This document shows positions 44,004 to 52,407 of a stretch of 64,000 bases of DNA, one piece after another. The position numbers and the translations under genes were made by a program. Source of the DNA: Bacteroidales bacterium. Its GTDB lineage: Bacteria; Bacteroidota; Bacteroidia; Bacteroidales; Muribaculaceae. Where the stretch lies: assembly GCA_003150235.1 (NCBI GenBank), contig QAMW01000044.1, positions 118,387 through 182,386 on the forward strand. Reading direction: 5' to 3'. The stretch's first letter is position 1. Each line of letters starts with the position of its first letter. The notes beneath the pieces are model-generated. The model did no database searches and was not told the DNA's origin. It worked only from the letters and a program-made list of their open reading frames with translations.

Positions 44004-46220
44004 GTGAAGAAGATAGACAGAGAAACCGTACAGCGAATACTTGACACCGCCGAAATCGTTGACGTGGTGAGTGATTATGTCAACCTTAAACGACGCGGAT
44101 CGAGCTACCTCGGGCTGTGTCCCTTTCACAACGAGCGCACACCGTCGTTCTCAGTGTCAAAATCCAAGAATATCTGTAAATGTTTCAGTTGTGGCAAAGG
44201 TGGTTCGCCGGTCAATTTCATAATGGAGATTGAGCAGATAAGCTACTCGGAGGCGTTACGCTACCTTGCAAAGAAATACAATATCGAAATCAAGGAACAC
44301 GAAATGAGCGATGAAGAGCGCGAACGCGAGTCGGAACGCGCCAGCCTTTTCGCCGTCAACGAGTTTGCACTGTCTCATTTTGAAAAAAATCTTTATGACA
44401 CTTCCGATGGCAGGGATATAGGTCTCTCTTATTTCTATGATCGCGGACTGACCGATGCTTCTATTAAGAAGTTCCACCTCGGTTACGCGATGGAACAGAG
44501 CGATGACCTGCTCCGTGCCGCTACGGGAAAAGGATATAACGTGAAGTATCTCGTCGATACCGGTCTTTGCATCCGTACCGAGCAAGGGCGTGTCTACGAC
44601 CGCTTTAAAGGTAGGGTGATTTTCCCGGTGTTCTCGGTTTCAGGTAAGGTGATAGCCTTCGGCGGCCGTACGCTTAAAAAGGATCTGGCAAAATATGTCA
44701 ATTCGCCCGAATCGCTCATATACCATAAGAGCAACCAGCTTTACGGCATGTATCAGGCAAAGCCTTCGATTGTGCGTCACGACAAATGTATCCTTGTTGA
44801 AGGCTATATGGATGTTATTTCCATGAGCCAGTCGGGCGTTGAGAATGTCGTGGCATCGTCAGGCACTTCGCTTACGGAAGGTCAGATAAGGATGATTCAC
44901 CGTTTCACCGAAAATGTCACTGTGATTTACGACGGTGACGCTGCAGGTATAAAAGCGTCGTTACGAGGTATCGACATGCTTCTTGCCGAAGGATTGAACA
45001 TAAAGGTGCTTCTTCTCCCCGACGGTGATGACCCCGACTCATTTTCCCGCAAGCACACTTCTTCCGAACTCGAGGAGTATATCCGCGACAATGAAGTGGA
45101 CTTTATACAGTTCAAGACCAATATATTGCTGCAGGGCGTTGCCAACGACCCTATTGCGAGGTCAAAGGTCATCGCAGATATTGTGAGGTCGATAGCTGTC
45201 ATCCCTGAACCTGTCACCCGCAATATATATATAAAGGAGTGTAGCCGGCGCCTTGAGATAGACGAGCGCATAGTGAGCAGCGAGGTCAACAAACAGGTAA
45301 AGGCGATTGCAGAGAAATCACTGGAAAAGCGCTTGAAAAAGGCAGGTGACGAGACACTCGACAACCTCCAGAAAGAAGAAGCGGCGACAAAGGAAAAAGA
45401 GGATGACGCAAAGCGTGAAAAAGATCTTGAGACAGCATTGCGTAACGCCGATACCGCACCGGCAACAAGCCGCTTTCTCCGCCCCTATGAAAAAGGGCTG
45501 TTGCGATATGTGTTGCGTTACGGTATGCTTGACCTCTGTGACAGTGTGGATGAGCAAGGAAATACTATTCCTGTAAAGGTGATTGATTATATCGCCGAGG
45601 AGCTGAAGATTGATGACTTGACCTTCATAAATCCCGACATACTTCTGACCTTCAACGAGGCAATAAAAACGAGTCGGGAAAACTGGAATGCCGATTCGGC
45701 ACGCAATGATGCCGAGCTGACTGAAAAGCGATCACGTTACATCACAGAGGGCGAAGCCCGGTTGCGGGACACAGAGACCGATATCGCCACAATCGAACGC
45801 AAGGAAAAATTGATTGTGGAAACTGCCGATGCCGCGTTTAAGGATGGTAAAGATAAATTTGCCATGCTGTATATCGAGAAAGTCCTCTCGTCGCATCCCG
45901 ATGACTCAATACGTGAGCTGACGCTTGAACTCGTTGCCGACAAGCATGTGCTAAGCAAAGTTCACACCAAATACGCACACGTAGAGACCGATGAAGAACG
46001 TCTTGGAGAATTGGTGCCACGTGCGATATATGAATATAAGGATGCCATACTCGAATGTCGTATCCGCAAACTGCATGACGACCTGAAGCGTGTAGCCTCG
46101 TCACCGTCTGCAGATCCCGAAGAGATACGTTCGCTCATGGAAGCCCACGTGCAGCTCCAGCGACTGCGCGGAGAGTTTGCAAAATATCTTGGAGAGCGCA
46201 TCATTAACCCGCGAAAATAA
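44004..46220 (+). CDS. dnaG: DNA primase
   Basis: A 738-residue replication primase. The N-terminal zinc site (CPFHNERTPSFSV ... CKCFSCGKGG, residues ~38-66) binds template DNA. The RNA-polymerase/TOPRIM core (~125-440) contains LVEGYMDVISM and YDGDAAGIKA. The C-terminal part (~450-738) is charged and helical and should hold the helicase-interaction domain. The GTG at 44004 is the only start giving the family N terminus; no in-frame ATG lies just upstream. The protein is somewhat longer than the E. coli enzyme. Confidence 0.95.
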   Translation: MKKIDRETVQRILDTAEIVDVVSDYVNLKRRGSSYLGLCPFHNERTPSFSVSKSKNICKCFSCGKGGSPVNFIMEIEQISYSEALRYLAKKYNIEIKEHEMSDEERERESERASLFAVNEFALSHFEKNLYDTSDGRDIGLSYFYDRGLTDASIKKFHLGYAMEQSDDLLRAATGKGYNVKYLVDTGLCIRTEQGRVYDRFKGRVIFPVFSVSGKVIAFGGRTLKKDLAKYVNSPESLIYHKSNQLYGMYQAKPSIVRHDKCILVEGYMDVISMSQSGVENVVASSGTSLTEGQIRMIHRFTENVTVIYDGDAAGIKASLRGIDMLLAEGLNIKVLLLPDGDDPDSFSRKHTSSELEEYIRDNEVDFIQFKTNILLQGVANDPIARSKVIADIVRSIAVIPEPVTRNIYIKECSRRLEIDERIVSSEVNKQVKAIAEKSLEKRLKKAGDETLDNLQKEEAATKEKEDDAKREKDLETALRNADTAPATSRFLRPYEKGLLRYVLRYGMLDLCDSVDEQGNTIPVKVIDYIAEELKIDDLTFINPDILLTFNEAIKTSRENWNADSARNDAELTEKRSRYITEGEARLRDTETDIATIERKEKLIVETADAAFKDGKDKFAMLYIEKVLSSHPDDSIRELTLELVADKHVLSKVHTKYAHVETDEERLGELVPRAIYEYKDAILECRIRKLHDDLKRVASSPSADPEEIRSLMEAHVQLQRLRGEFAKYLGERIINPRK

Positions 46221-46300
46221 CCACCCTCCCCGATGCATTTGTCCGGGAAGGGGCTTTTATGGAAATTTTTCGCTATTTGGAATTTATTATCTTATAAAAA

Positions 46301-46333
46301 TTTGCTTTAATCGGCACGGTTTTTGTACCTTTG
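46301..46333 (+). promoter_or_regulatory. Promoter of the methylmalonyl-CoA mutase operon
   Basis: TTTG at 46301-46304 and TACCTTTG at 46326-46333 are 21 bp apart. The leader to the start codon is about 90 nt. It shows no cobalamin-riboswitch features. Confidence 0.7.
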
Positions 46334-46427
46334 TAAGACGGTAGACTGATATTTACCGTGTTAACCACATAATCAAAGACCATATTTACTAAAAAACTAA
46401 AAGTTTATACCAATTAATACCAAGATC

Positions 46428-48281
46428 ATGGCAGAAAAAAAAGAAAAATTGTTCGACATGTTTCCTGAGTGCTCTTACGAAGAGTGGAGAGCCAAGGTCG
46501 AAGCCGATTTAAAAGGTGCCGACTTTAACAAGAAATTAGTATGGAGAACAAATGAAGGCTTCAATGTCGAGCCGGTTTACCGTGCCGAAAACATTGCCGA
46601 CTTCAAGACAGTCGATACCCTTCCCGGAGAGTATCCCTATGTGCGCGGAACACGCACTGACAACGACTGGCTGATTCGTCAGGAAGTGCTTGCCGAGACC
46701 CCCGCTGAAGCTAATGCGGTGGCTAAAGAGATCATTACCAAAGGTGTGACTTCCCTCGGTTTTAACGTGACACTGGAGTCGGAAGCTGATGTCAAGACTC
46801 TTCTTGACGGCATTGACATAAAGAAATATGAACTGAATTTCAAATGCTGTCCCCGCAAGGCTATAAGTCTTGCCAAAGTGCTTGTGGATTACTTGCGCAA
46901 TAACGGGTTGCTCAACGATTTCCACGGTTCGATAGATTTCAACCCCATGCGTCGCGCCTTGAAGCATGGCACAGAGTTCCCCGGCGATATCAAGGCTATG
47001 GCACTCGAATTGCTCGATGTCGTAAAGATTGTTCCCGAACTGCGTGTGCTTGCTGTGGATTCCTATATGTTCTGTGATGCAGGCGCCTACATTTTCCAGG
47101 AACTCGGCTATGCCCTCGCCTGGGGTGCCGAATGGCTCACTATGCTCACCGATGCCGGTGTAAAGGCTGACGAAGTGGCTCGCCGCATCAAGTTCAACAT
47201 GGGTGTATCATCCAACTACTTTATGGAAATCGCCAAGTTCCGTGCCGCCCGCATGGTATGGGCACAGATTGTCGAGCAGTACAAGCCTGAATCAAAGCTG
47301 TCATCCAAGATGCTTTGTCATGCCGTGACTTCGAGATTCAACCAGACTATCTACGATGCTCACGTGAATCTCCTCCGTTCGCAGACCGAAACCATGTCGG
47401 CTGCTCTCGCCGGTGTTGATTCAATCACCACCACTCCGTTTGACGTGCCTTACAAGACTCCCGATGCATTCTCGGAGCGTATAGCCCGCAACCAGCAGTT
47501 CCTTCTTAAGGAGGAAAGTCATCTTGACAAGGTGGTTGACCCGGCAGGCGGTTCTTACTATGTAGAGACTCTTACTGTTTCCCTTGCAAAAGAGGCTTGG
47601 AAACTCTTCCTTGATGTTGAAGAAAAAGGCGGATTCCTCGCTTGCATCAACGACAACTCCATACAGAAGGCAATCAATGCTACTGCTGAAAAGCGTCATG
47701 TAGATGTGGCTCGTCGCAAGGAAATACTTCTCGGTACCAACCAGTATCCTAACATCAACGAGACTGCAGCACAGAAGATCGAGACTACCGGATGCAGCTG
47801 CGGATGTCACCACGAAGAAGGCGGCGAAGCACAAGGCACCGGTCTGTCACGTAAACGCGCTGCAAGCGATTTCGAGGCTCTCCGTCTTGCAACAGAGGCG
47901 GCATCCAACCGTCCTAAGGTATTTATGCTCACAATCGGCAATCTCGCCATGCGTCTTGCTCGTGCGCAGTTCTCAACCAACTTCTTCGGTTGTGCCGGTT
48001 ATGAAATCATCGACAATCTCGGTTTCGACACCGTACAGGAAGGTGTCGATGCAGCTATTGAGAAAGGTGCCGATGTCATCGTGCTCTGCTCAAGCGATGA
48101 TGAATATGCCACTCTCGCTCCCGAGGCGTTCAAGTATCTCGACGGCCGCGCGATGTTTGTTGTCGCCGGTGCTCCCGCCTGCATGGAAGAGCTTCAGGCT
48201 GTCGGCATAAATGACTTTATCCACGTGCGCTGCAACGTACTCGAGACTCTTCAATCATTCAATGCCAAACTTCTTAAATAA
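46428..48281 (+). CDS. mutA: Methylmalonyl-CoA mutase, small (beta) subunit
   Basis: A 617-residue non-catalytic partner of the B12 enzyme that interconverts succinyl-CoA and methylmalonyl-CoA. The barrel domain is recognisable (FNMGVSSNYFMEIAKFRAAR; VDPAGGSYYVETLT). The C-terminal flavodoxin-like domain lacks the DXHXXG motif that binds cobalamin, as expected for this subunit. A Cys/His-rich insert (CSCGCHHEEGG, ~455) sits between the domains. The large-subunit gene follows 8 bp later. Confidence 0.94.
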   Translation: MAEKKEKLFDMFPECSYEEWRAKVEADLKGADFNKKLVWRTNEGFNVEPVYRAENIADFKTVDTLPGEYPYVRGTRTDNDWLIRQEVLAETPAEANAVAKEIITKGVTSLGFNVTLESEADVKTLLDGIDIKKYELNFKCCPRKAISLAKVLVDYLRNNGLLNDFHGSIDFNPMRRALKHGTEFPGDIKAMALELLDVVKIVPELRVLAVDSYMFCDAGAYIFQELGYALAWGAEWLTMLTDAGVKADEVARRIKFNMGVSSNYFMEIAKFRAARMVWAQIVEQYKPESKLSSKMLCHAVTSRFNQTIYDAHVNLLRSQTETMSAALAGVDSITTTPFDVPYKTPDAFSERIARNQQFLLKEESHLDKVVDPAGGSYYVETLTVSLAKEAWKLFLDVEEKGGFLACINDNSIQKAINATAEKRHVDVARRKEILLGTNQYPNINETAAQKIETTGCSCGCHHEEGGEAQGTGLSRKRAASDFEALRLATEAASNRPKVFMLTIGNLAMRLARAQFSTNFFGCAGYEIIDNLGFDTVQEGVDAAIEKGADVIVLCSSDDEYATLAPEAFKYLDGRAMFVVAGAPACMEELQAVGINDFIHVRCNVLETLQSFNAKLLK

Positions 48282-48289
48282 GAAACACA

Positions 48290-50425
48290 ATGCGACCCGA
48301 TTTTAAAACAATTGATATAACAAAAGATGCATTCGGCGCTCAGCATGGTGCCGTTGCCCACGGTGAAGATTGGCTCACTCCGGAGTTGATTCCCGTCAAA
48401 CCCATATATACTAAAGAAGACCTCGAAGGAATGGAACACCTTAACTTCATGTCTGGTATCCCCCCCTTCCTCCGTGGCCCGTACAGCGCGATGTACCCTC
48501 TGCGCCCCTGGACTATCCGCCAATATGCCGGATTCTCTACCGCAGCCGAGTCAAACGCATTCTATCGCCGTAACCTCGCTTCAGGTCAGAAAGGTCTGTC
48601 AGTGGCGTTTGACCTTGCCACTCACCGTGGTTACGATGCCGACCATGAGCGTGTGGTAGGTGATGTCGGCAAAGCCGGTGTGTCTATCTGCTCGCTTGAA
48701 GACATGAAGGTGCTCTTTGACGGCATACCCTTGAACAAGATGTCTGTGTCAATGACCATGAACGGTGCGGTGCTTCCCGTACTCGCCTTCTATATCAACG
48801 CCGGTCTGGAGCAGGGCGCAAAACTTGAAGAAATGGCAGGTACCATCCAGAACGATATCCTCAAGGAGTTCATGGTGCGTAACACATATATTTATCCGCC
48901 GGAATTCTCGATGCGCATAATCGCCGACATCTTTGAATATACATCAAAGAACATGCCTAAGTTCAACTCGATTTCAATCTCCGGCTATCACATGCAGGAG
49001 GCAGGCGCTACCTGCGACATCGAGCTTGCCTACACCCTTGCCGACGGTCTTGAATACCTTCGCGCCGGTGTTAATGCCGGTATGGATATCGACTCGTTTG
49101 CTCCGCGTTTGTCATTCTTCTGGGCTATCGGCATGAACTTCTTCATGGAGATTGCCAAGATGCGCGCTGCACGTATGTTGTGGGCTAAGATTGTAAGCCA
49201 GTTCAACCCGAAGAATCCGAAATCACTCGCTCTGCGTACTCACAGCCAGACTTCCGGATGGTCGCTTACCGAACAGGACCCCTTCAACAATGTCGGCAGA
49301 ACTTGTATCGAGGCTATGGGTGCCGCTCTCGGTCACACCCAGTCGCTTCACACCAATGCACTTGACGAAGCTATCGCACTTCCTACCGACTTCTCGGCAC
49401 GTATCGCCCGTAACACCCAGATTTATATCCAGGAAGAGACCTACGTCACCAAGCAGGTCGACCCGTGGGGAGGCTCTTACTACATTGAGTCACTCACCAA
49501 CGAGATCGCTCACCGCGCATGGGAACACATCCAGGAAATCGAGAAACTCGGCGGTATGGCGAAGGCTATCGAGACCGGTCTGCCGAAACTCCGTATCGAG
49601 GAGGCTTCTGCACGCACTCAGGCTCGTATCGACTCCGGTCGTCAGACGATAGTAGGCATCAACAAGTATCGTCTTGACCATGAGGATCCTATCGATATCC
49701 TTGAAATCGACAACACTGAGGTGCGCAAGGAGCAGATTGAGCGTCTTAACGACGTGAAGGCTCACCGCGACGAGGCGGCTGTCAAGAAAGCGCTCGCCGA
49801 CATCACCGAGTGTGTACGTACAAAGAAAGGCAATCTCCTTGACCTCGCAGTGAAGGCTGCCGGTCTGCGCGCTACCCTCGGCGAGATATCCGACGCATGC
49901 GAAGAGGTGGTTGGCCGTTATAAAGCAGTAATCAGAACTATTTCAGGCGTGTATAGCAACGAAACCAAGCAAGACCCCGACTTCATCCGCGCTCAGCAGA
50001 TGTGTGAGGAGTTTGCAAAGAAGGAAGGCCGTCAGCCCCGTATCATGATTGCGAAGATGGGTCAGGACGGTCACGACCGTGGCGCCAAGGTTGTTGCCAC
50101 AGGTTACGCCGACTGCGGATTTGACGTCGATATGGGACCGTTGTTCCAGACTCCGGCTGAAGCCGCTCGTCAGGCTGTGGAGAATGACGTGCATATTCTC
50201 GGTGTTTCATCTCTTGCAGCAGGTCACAAGACCCTCATACCTCAGGTGATTGAAGAGCTCAAGAAGCTTGGTCGTGAGGACATTATCGTGACAGCTGGCG
50301 GTGTGATTCCCGCACAGGACTACGACTTCCTTTACAAGGCTGGCGTAGCGGCTATCTTCGGTCCCGGTACCCGTATCCCCGTATCGGCAATCAAGATGCT
50401 TGAAATCCTGAACGGCGAAGACTAA
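48290..50425 (+). CDS. mutB: Methylmalonyl-CoA mutase, large (alpha) subunit
   Basis: A 711-residue catalytic subunit. The TIM barrel has the family motifs FPLRPWTIRQYAG-like (here MYPLRPWTIRQYAGFS), FFWAIGMNFFMEIAKMRAAR and VDPWGGSYYIESLT. The C-terminal B12 domain has DGHDRG with His595 as axial cobalt ligand. It serves succinate-propionate metabolism. It is in an operon with the small subunit; epimerase and decarboxylase genes are not adjacent. A hairpin at 50447 follows. Confidence 0.97.
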   Translation: MRPDFKTIDITKDAFGAQHGAVAHGEDWLTPELIPVKPIYTKEDLEGMEHLNFMSGIPPFLRGPYSAMYPLRPWTIRQYAGFSTAAESNAFYRRNLASGQKGLSVAFDLATHRGYDADHERVVGDVGKAGVSICSLEDMKVLFDGIPLNKMSVSMTMNGAVLPVLAFYINAGLEQGAKLEEMAGTIQNDILKEFMVRNTYIYPPEFSMRIIADIFEYTSKNMPKFNSISISGYHMQEAGATCDIELAYTLADGLEYLRAGVNAGMDIDSFAPRLSFFWAIGMNFFMEIAKMRAARMLWAKIVSQFNPKNPKSLALRTHSQTSGWSLTEQDPFNNVGRTCIEAMGAALGHTQSLHTNALDEAIALPTDFSARIARNTQIYIQEETYVTKQVDPWGGSYYIESLTNEIAHRAWEHIQEIEKLGGMAKAIETGLPKLRIEEASARTQARIDSGRQTIVGINKYRLDHEDPIDILEIDNTEVRKEQIERLNDVKAHRDEAAVKKALADITECVRTKKGNLLDLAVKAAGLRATLGEISDACEEVVGRYKAVIRTISGVYSNETKQDPDFIRAQQMCEEFAKKEGRQPRIMIAKMGQDGHDRGAKVVATGYADCGFDVDMGPLFQTPAEAARQAVENDVHILGVSSLAAGHKTLIPQVIEELKKLGREDIIVTAGGVIPAQDYDFLYKAGVAAIFGPGTRIPVSAIKMLEILNGED

Positions 50426-50446
50426 TCAGTTAATTAACCTATAATG

Positions 50447-50481
50447 AAGAGTCAGCCGCAGTAAGTGGCTGACTCTTCTTG
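50447..50481 (+). terminator. Terminator of the mutase operon
   Basis: A perfect 11-bp stem AAGAGTCAGCC/GGCTGACTCTT (50447-50457 and 50467-50477) with a nine-base loop; the T-tract after it is short (CTTGTCT). Confidence 0.7.
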
Positions 50482-50516
50482 TCTAAACCCATAATAACCT
50501 GATACATTACACATTT

Positions 50517-51305
50517 ATGAATATTATCGAGGCGATGAATGAGCGCCGTTCAGTGCGCACTTTTAATGGAGAAAGTATTTCCGATTCACAGAAATCCGCG
50601 CTGCTGACCGCGATTGAGGATTCTTTCAGCCCGTTCGGCGGCAATGTGTCGATTCGCTTGAAAAATTTTGATTTGAAAGCCGGTTACACCCCGGGCACTT
50701 ACGGCACGATAAAGGGCGCATCCGACTTTTTCCTCGTCGCATTCGGCAATGATGACGCATCGGCGCTCCCTGCCGGATTCCGCTTTGAACAGGTTGTGCT
50801 TCAGGCATGGCAGCTCGGTCTCGGAAGTTGTTGGATTGCCGCTACATTCAAAGGTTCCGACTTTGAACATGGCGAATTATGGCGCGACGGCGAGTCGTTA
50901 CGGATAGTATGTCCTGTAGGTATTGCGGCTAAACCCGGAATAAGGGAACGGCTCACACGCTTCACTTTTGGTAGCAAAAATCGCAAACCGTTTGAAAAAC
51001 TGTTCTTTTACTCCGACTTTACCCGCGAAGTGTCACCCGGCAACCGATTTGCCGAAGCGTTGGAGATGATGCGTCTCGCCCCGTCATCAGTCAATTCCCA
51101 GCCTTGGCGTGCATTAGTCGTCGGTGATACTGTGCATTTCTATTATACCCCGAAAAGCAATCTATCGTTGATTGACTGTGGAATAGGATTATGTCACTTC
51201 TATGAAGATGAACGATTTCACGGTCATGCGGGCAGATTCTCTAAAACCGACAATCCGCCCGCACCACCTCACGGCTGGAAATATCTTATCTCTTATACAT
51301 CTTGA
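50517..51305 (+). CDS. Nitroreductase-family protein
   Basis: A 262-residue, probably FMN-binding oxidoreductase. The N terminus (MNIIEAMNERRSVRTF) and the central MRLAPSSVNSQPWRAL are nitroreductase motifs; the mid-region GSCWIAATFKGSDFEH also fits. The substrate is unknown. It stands alone, convergent with the winged-helix regulator whose gene ends 6 bp away. Confidence 0.85.
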   Translation: MNIIEAMNERRSVRTFNGESISDSQKSALLTAIEDSFSPFGGNVSIRLKNFDLKAGYTPGTYGTIKGASDFFLVAFGNDDASALPAGFRFEQVVLQAWQLGLGSCWIAATFKGSDFEHGELWRDGESLRIVCPVGIAAKPGIRERLTRFTFGSKNRKPFEKLFFYSDFTREVSPGNRFAEALEMMRLAPSSVNSQPWRALVVGDTVHFYYTPKSNLSLIDCGIGLCHFYEDERFHGHAGRFSKTDNPPAPPHGWKYLISYTS

Positions 51306-51311
51306 CGGCGA

Positions 51312-51593
51312 TTACAGATTAAGATATTCTTTTAACGCATCAACATATTTTTCAAAAGCATGTCTACCTGTCGGCGTGACCCGGCATAATGTACGGGTCT
51401 TCTTGCCGACAAAACTTTTCTCTACTGTTATATAACCCGCTGTACTAAGTTTATCAAGCTGCACACTAAGGTTACCGGCGGTTGACTCTGTCTTTTCCTT
51501 CAGGTAAACGAAATCAGCCTCGGCAACATTCATCAAGATGGACATCACGCCCAATCTTAACTGGGAATGTAACAGCGGGTCAAGCTCTTTCAT
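51312..51593 (-). CDS. Winged-helix transcriptional regulator (HTH_34-like)
   Basis: A 93-residue DNA-binding protein made up of a single winged helix: LRLGVMSILMNVAEADFVYL, LSVQLDKLSTAGYITVEKSF (recognition helix) and TRTLCRVTPTGRHAF (wing). It overlaps the upstream membrane-protein gene by 14 bp on the same strand, so the two are coupled. This pairing is common in Bacteroidetes. Two matching GTTTA-N5-TAAAC palindromes in the operon's control region (52264-52278, 52343-52357) are its likely operators. Confidence 0.82.
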   Translation of the reverse strand: MKELDPLLHSQLRLGVMSILMNVAEADFVYLKEKTESTAGNLSVQLDKLSTAGYITVEKSFVGKKTRTLCRVTPTGRHAFEKYVDALKEYLNL

Positions 51594-52236
51594 CTTCTTT
51601 TGCAGCCTTATGGTTAAGGATGTGTCCCGGAATAATCATCATTACGATAAAATCGATGATAAACAACGGCAGCGAAACCATGTTAATCCAGTCGACATCG
51701 CATATAAGTCCGGTAGTCAGAAACCCTCCGCATATAACACTGAAAGCACCCCCTGACACCAAAGAACATTCCCTTATTATGATGCCTTGAAATGTCACCG
51801 CCATACCGATTACAAAAAACGCATATAATTCCATTATGTACCATGCCTTGACACTTGAAGTAAAAAACACGAGACCTGTAAGGAAAGCTGCAAGAGCAAG
51901 CCATAATACATAGTTCCACAATGACGTTGTCAGCCTGTCGCTATAAGTCAATACCTTACGTCTCACCCGCTTACGCCGCATTACATATATGGTATAGGGA
52001 ATACCAATAAGCGGTACGAGCCACGCAGTTGCCTGTATCAGCCACAAAGGTATATCAACACGTACTCCAAATTTCAGATAACCGAGCAAAAGGGCAAGTA
52101 TTCCTACCCCTACACATAAATAGCCCCAGAACAACAGCATATTACCCTCACCTTTTGTCAGATGTCTCTTGGTGCTTGTAATCATCATTGTAATCAGGTC
52201 TATTCCTTCACCTGGCGTTAATTCTTTTTCTTCCAT
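51580..52236 (-). CDS. Multi-pass membrane protein partnered with the winged-helix regulator
   Basis: A 218-residue protein of unknown function. The start at 52236 (MEEKELTPGEG) is chosen because the extra upstream codons overlap the palindrome and leader. It has a short soluble N terminus (~1-30) and five or six hydrophobic helices, for example LLFWGYLCVGVGILALLLGY and LWNYVLWLALAAFLTGLVFF. It may hold or sense something that controls the coupled regulator; that is inference from gene order. Confidence 0.7.
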   Translation of the reverse strand: MEEKELTPGEGIDLITMMITSTKRHLTKGEGNMLLFWGYLCVGVGILALLLGYLKFGVRVDIPLWLIQATAWLVPLIGIPYTIYVMRRKRVRRKVLTYSDRLTTSLWNYVLWLALAAFLTGLVFFTSSVKAWYIMELYAFFVIGMAVTFQGIIIRECSLVSGGAFSVICGGFLTTGLICDVDWINMVSLPLFIIDFIVMMIIPGHILNHKAAKEDERA

Positions 52237-52263
52237 ATTCCTTTGTTTGTAAATTATAAATCG

Positions 52264-52278
52264 GTTTATTTTGTAAAC
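52264..52278. promoter_or_regulatory. Palindrome GTTTA-N5-TAAAC, site 1
   Basis: GTTTATTTTGTAAAC (17 nt with flanking G and C also paired) lies 27 bp upstream of the membrane-protein start codon. It has the same half-sites and spacing as site 2. Confidence 0.6.
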
Positions 52279-52286
52279 CATTTTTC

Positions 52287-52322
52287 TCTTAAAAAAGAGC
52301 GGTCGCGCGATTCCGCTCTTTT
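52287..52322 (-). terminator. Hairpin with T-run between the MATE gene and the membrane-protein operon
   Basis: A perfect 10-bp stem AAAAGAGCGG/CCGCTCTTTT (52293-52302 and 52313-52322) is followed on the minus strand by a six-T run. It can end the MATE transcript, but it also lies at the very start of the transcript predicted from the promoter at 52330-52361. Confidence 0.75.
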
Positions 52323-52329
52323 ACTTTGG

Positions 52330-52361
52330 CAAATATAATACAGTTTATAATATAAACCAAA
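52330..52361 (-). promoter_or_regulatory. Promoter of the membrane-protein/winged-helix operon with embedded palindrome
   Basis: On the minus strand TTTG (52361-52358) and TATATTTG (52337-52330) are 20 bp apart. The perfect palindrome GTTTATAATATAAAC (52343-52357, site 2) fills the spacer, the position expected for a repressor operator. Confidence 0.65.
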
Positions 52362-52407
52362 TTATATGAGAAATATTTTACAATCTCTTAAAATCGCTAC
52401 AGTGCTA

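Noticed and set aside
46221..46260. C/G-rich hairpin after dnaG as a terminator
   Set aside because: The arms (CCCTCCCCG and CGGGAAGGGG) pair only with a bulge and the T-tract is weak, so it is not listed as a feature.
46334..46427. Cobalamin riboswitch before the mutase operon
   Set aside because: Considered because the enzyme uses B12, but the leader is only ~90 nt and no B12-box-like core was seen.
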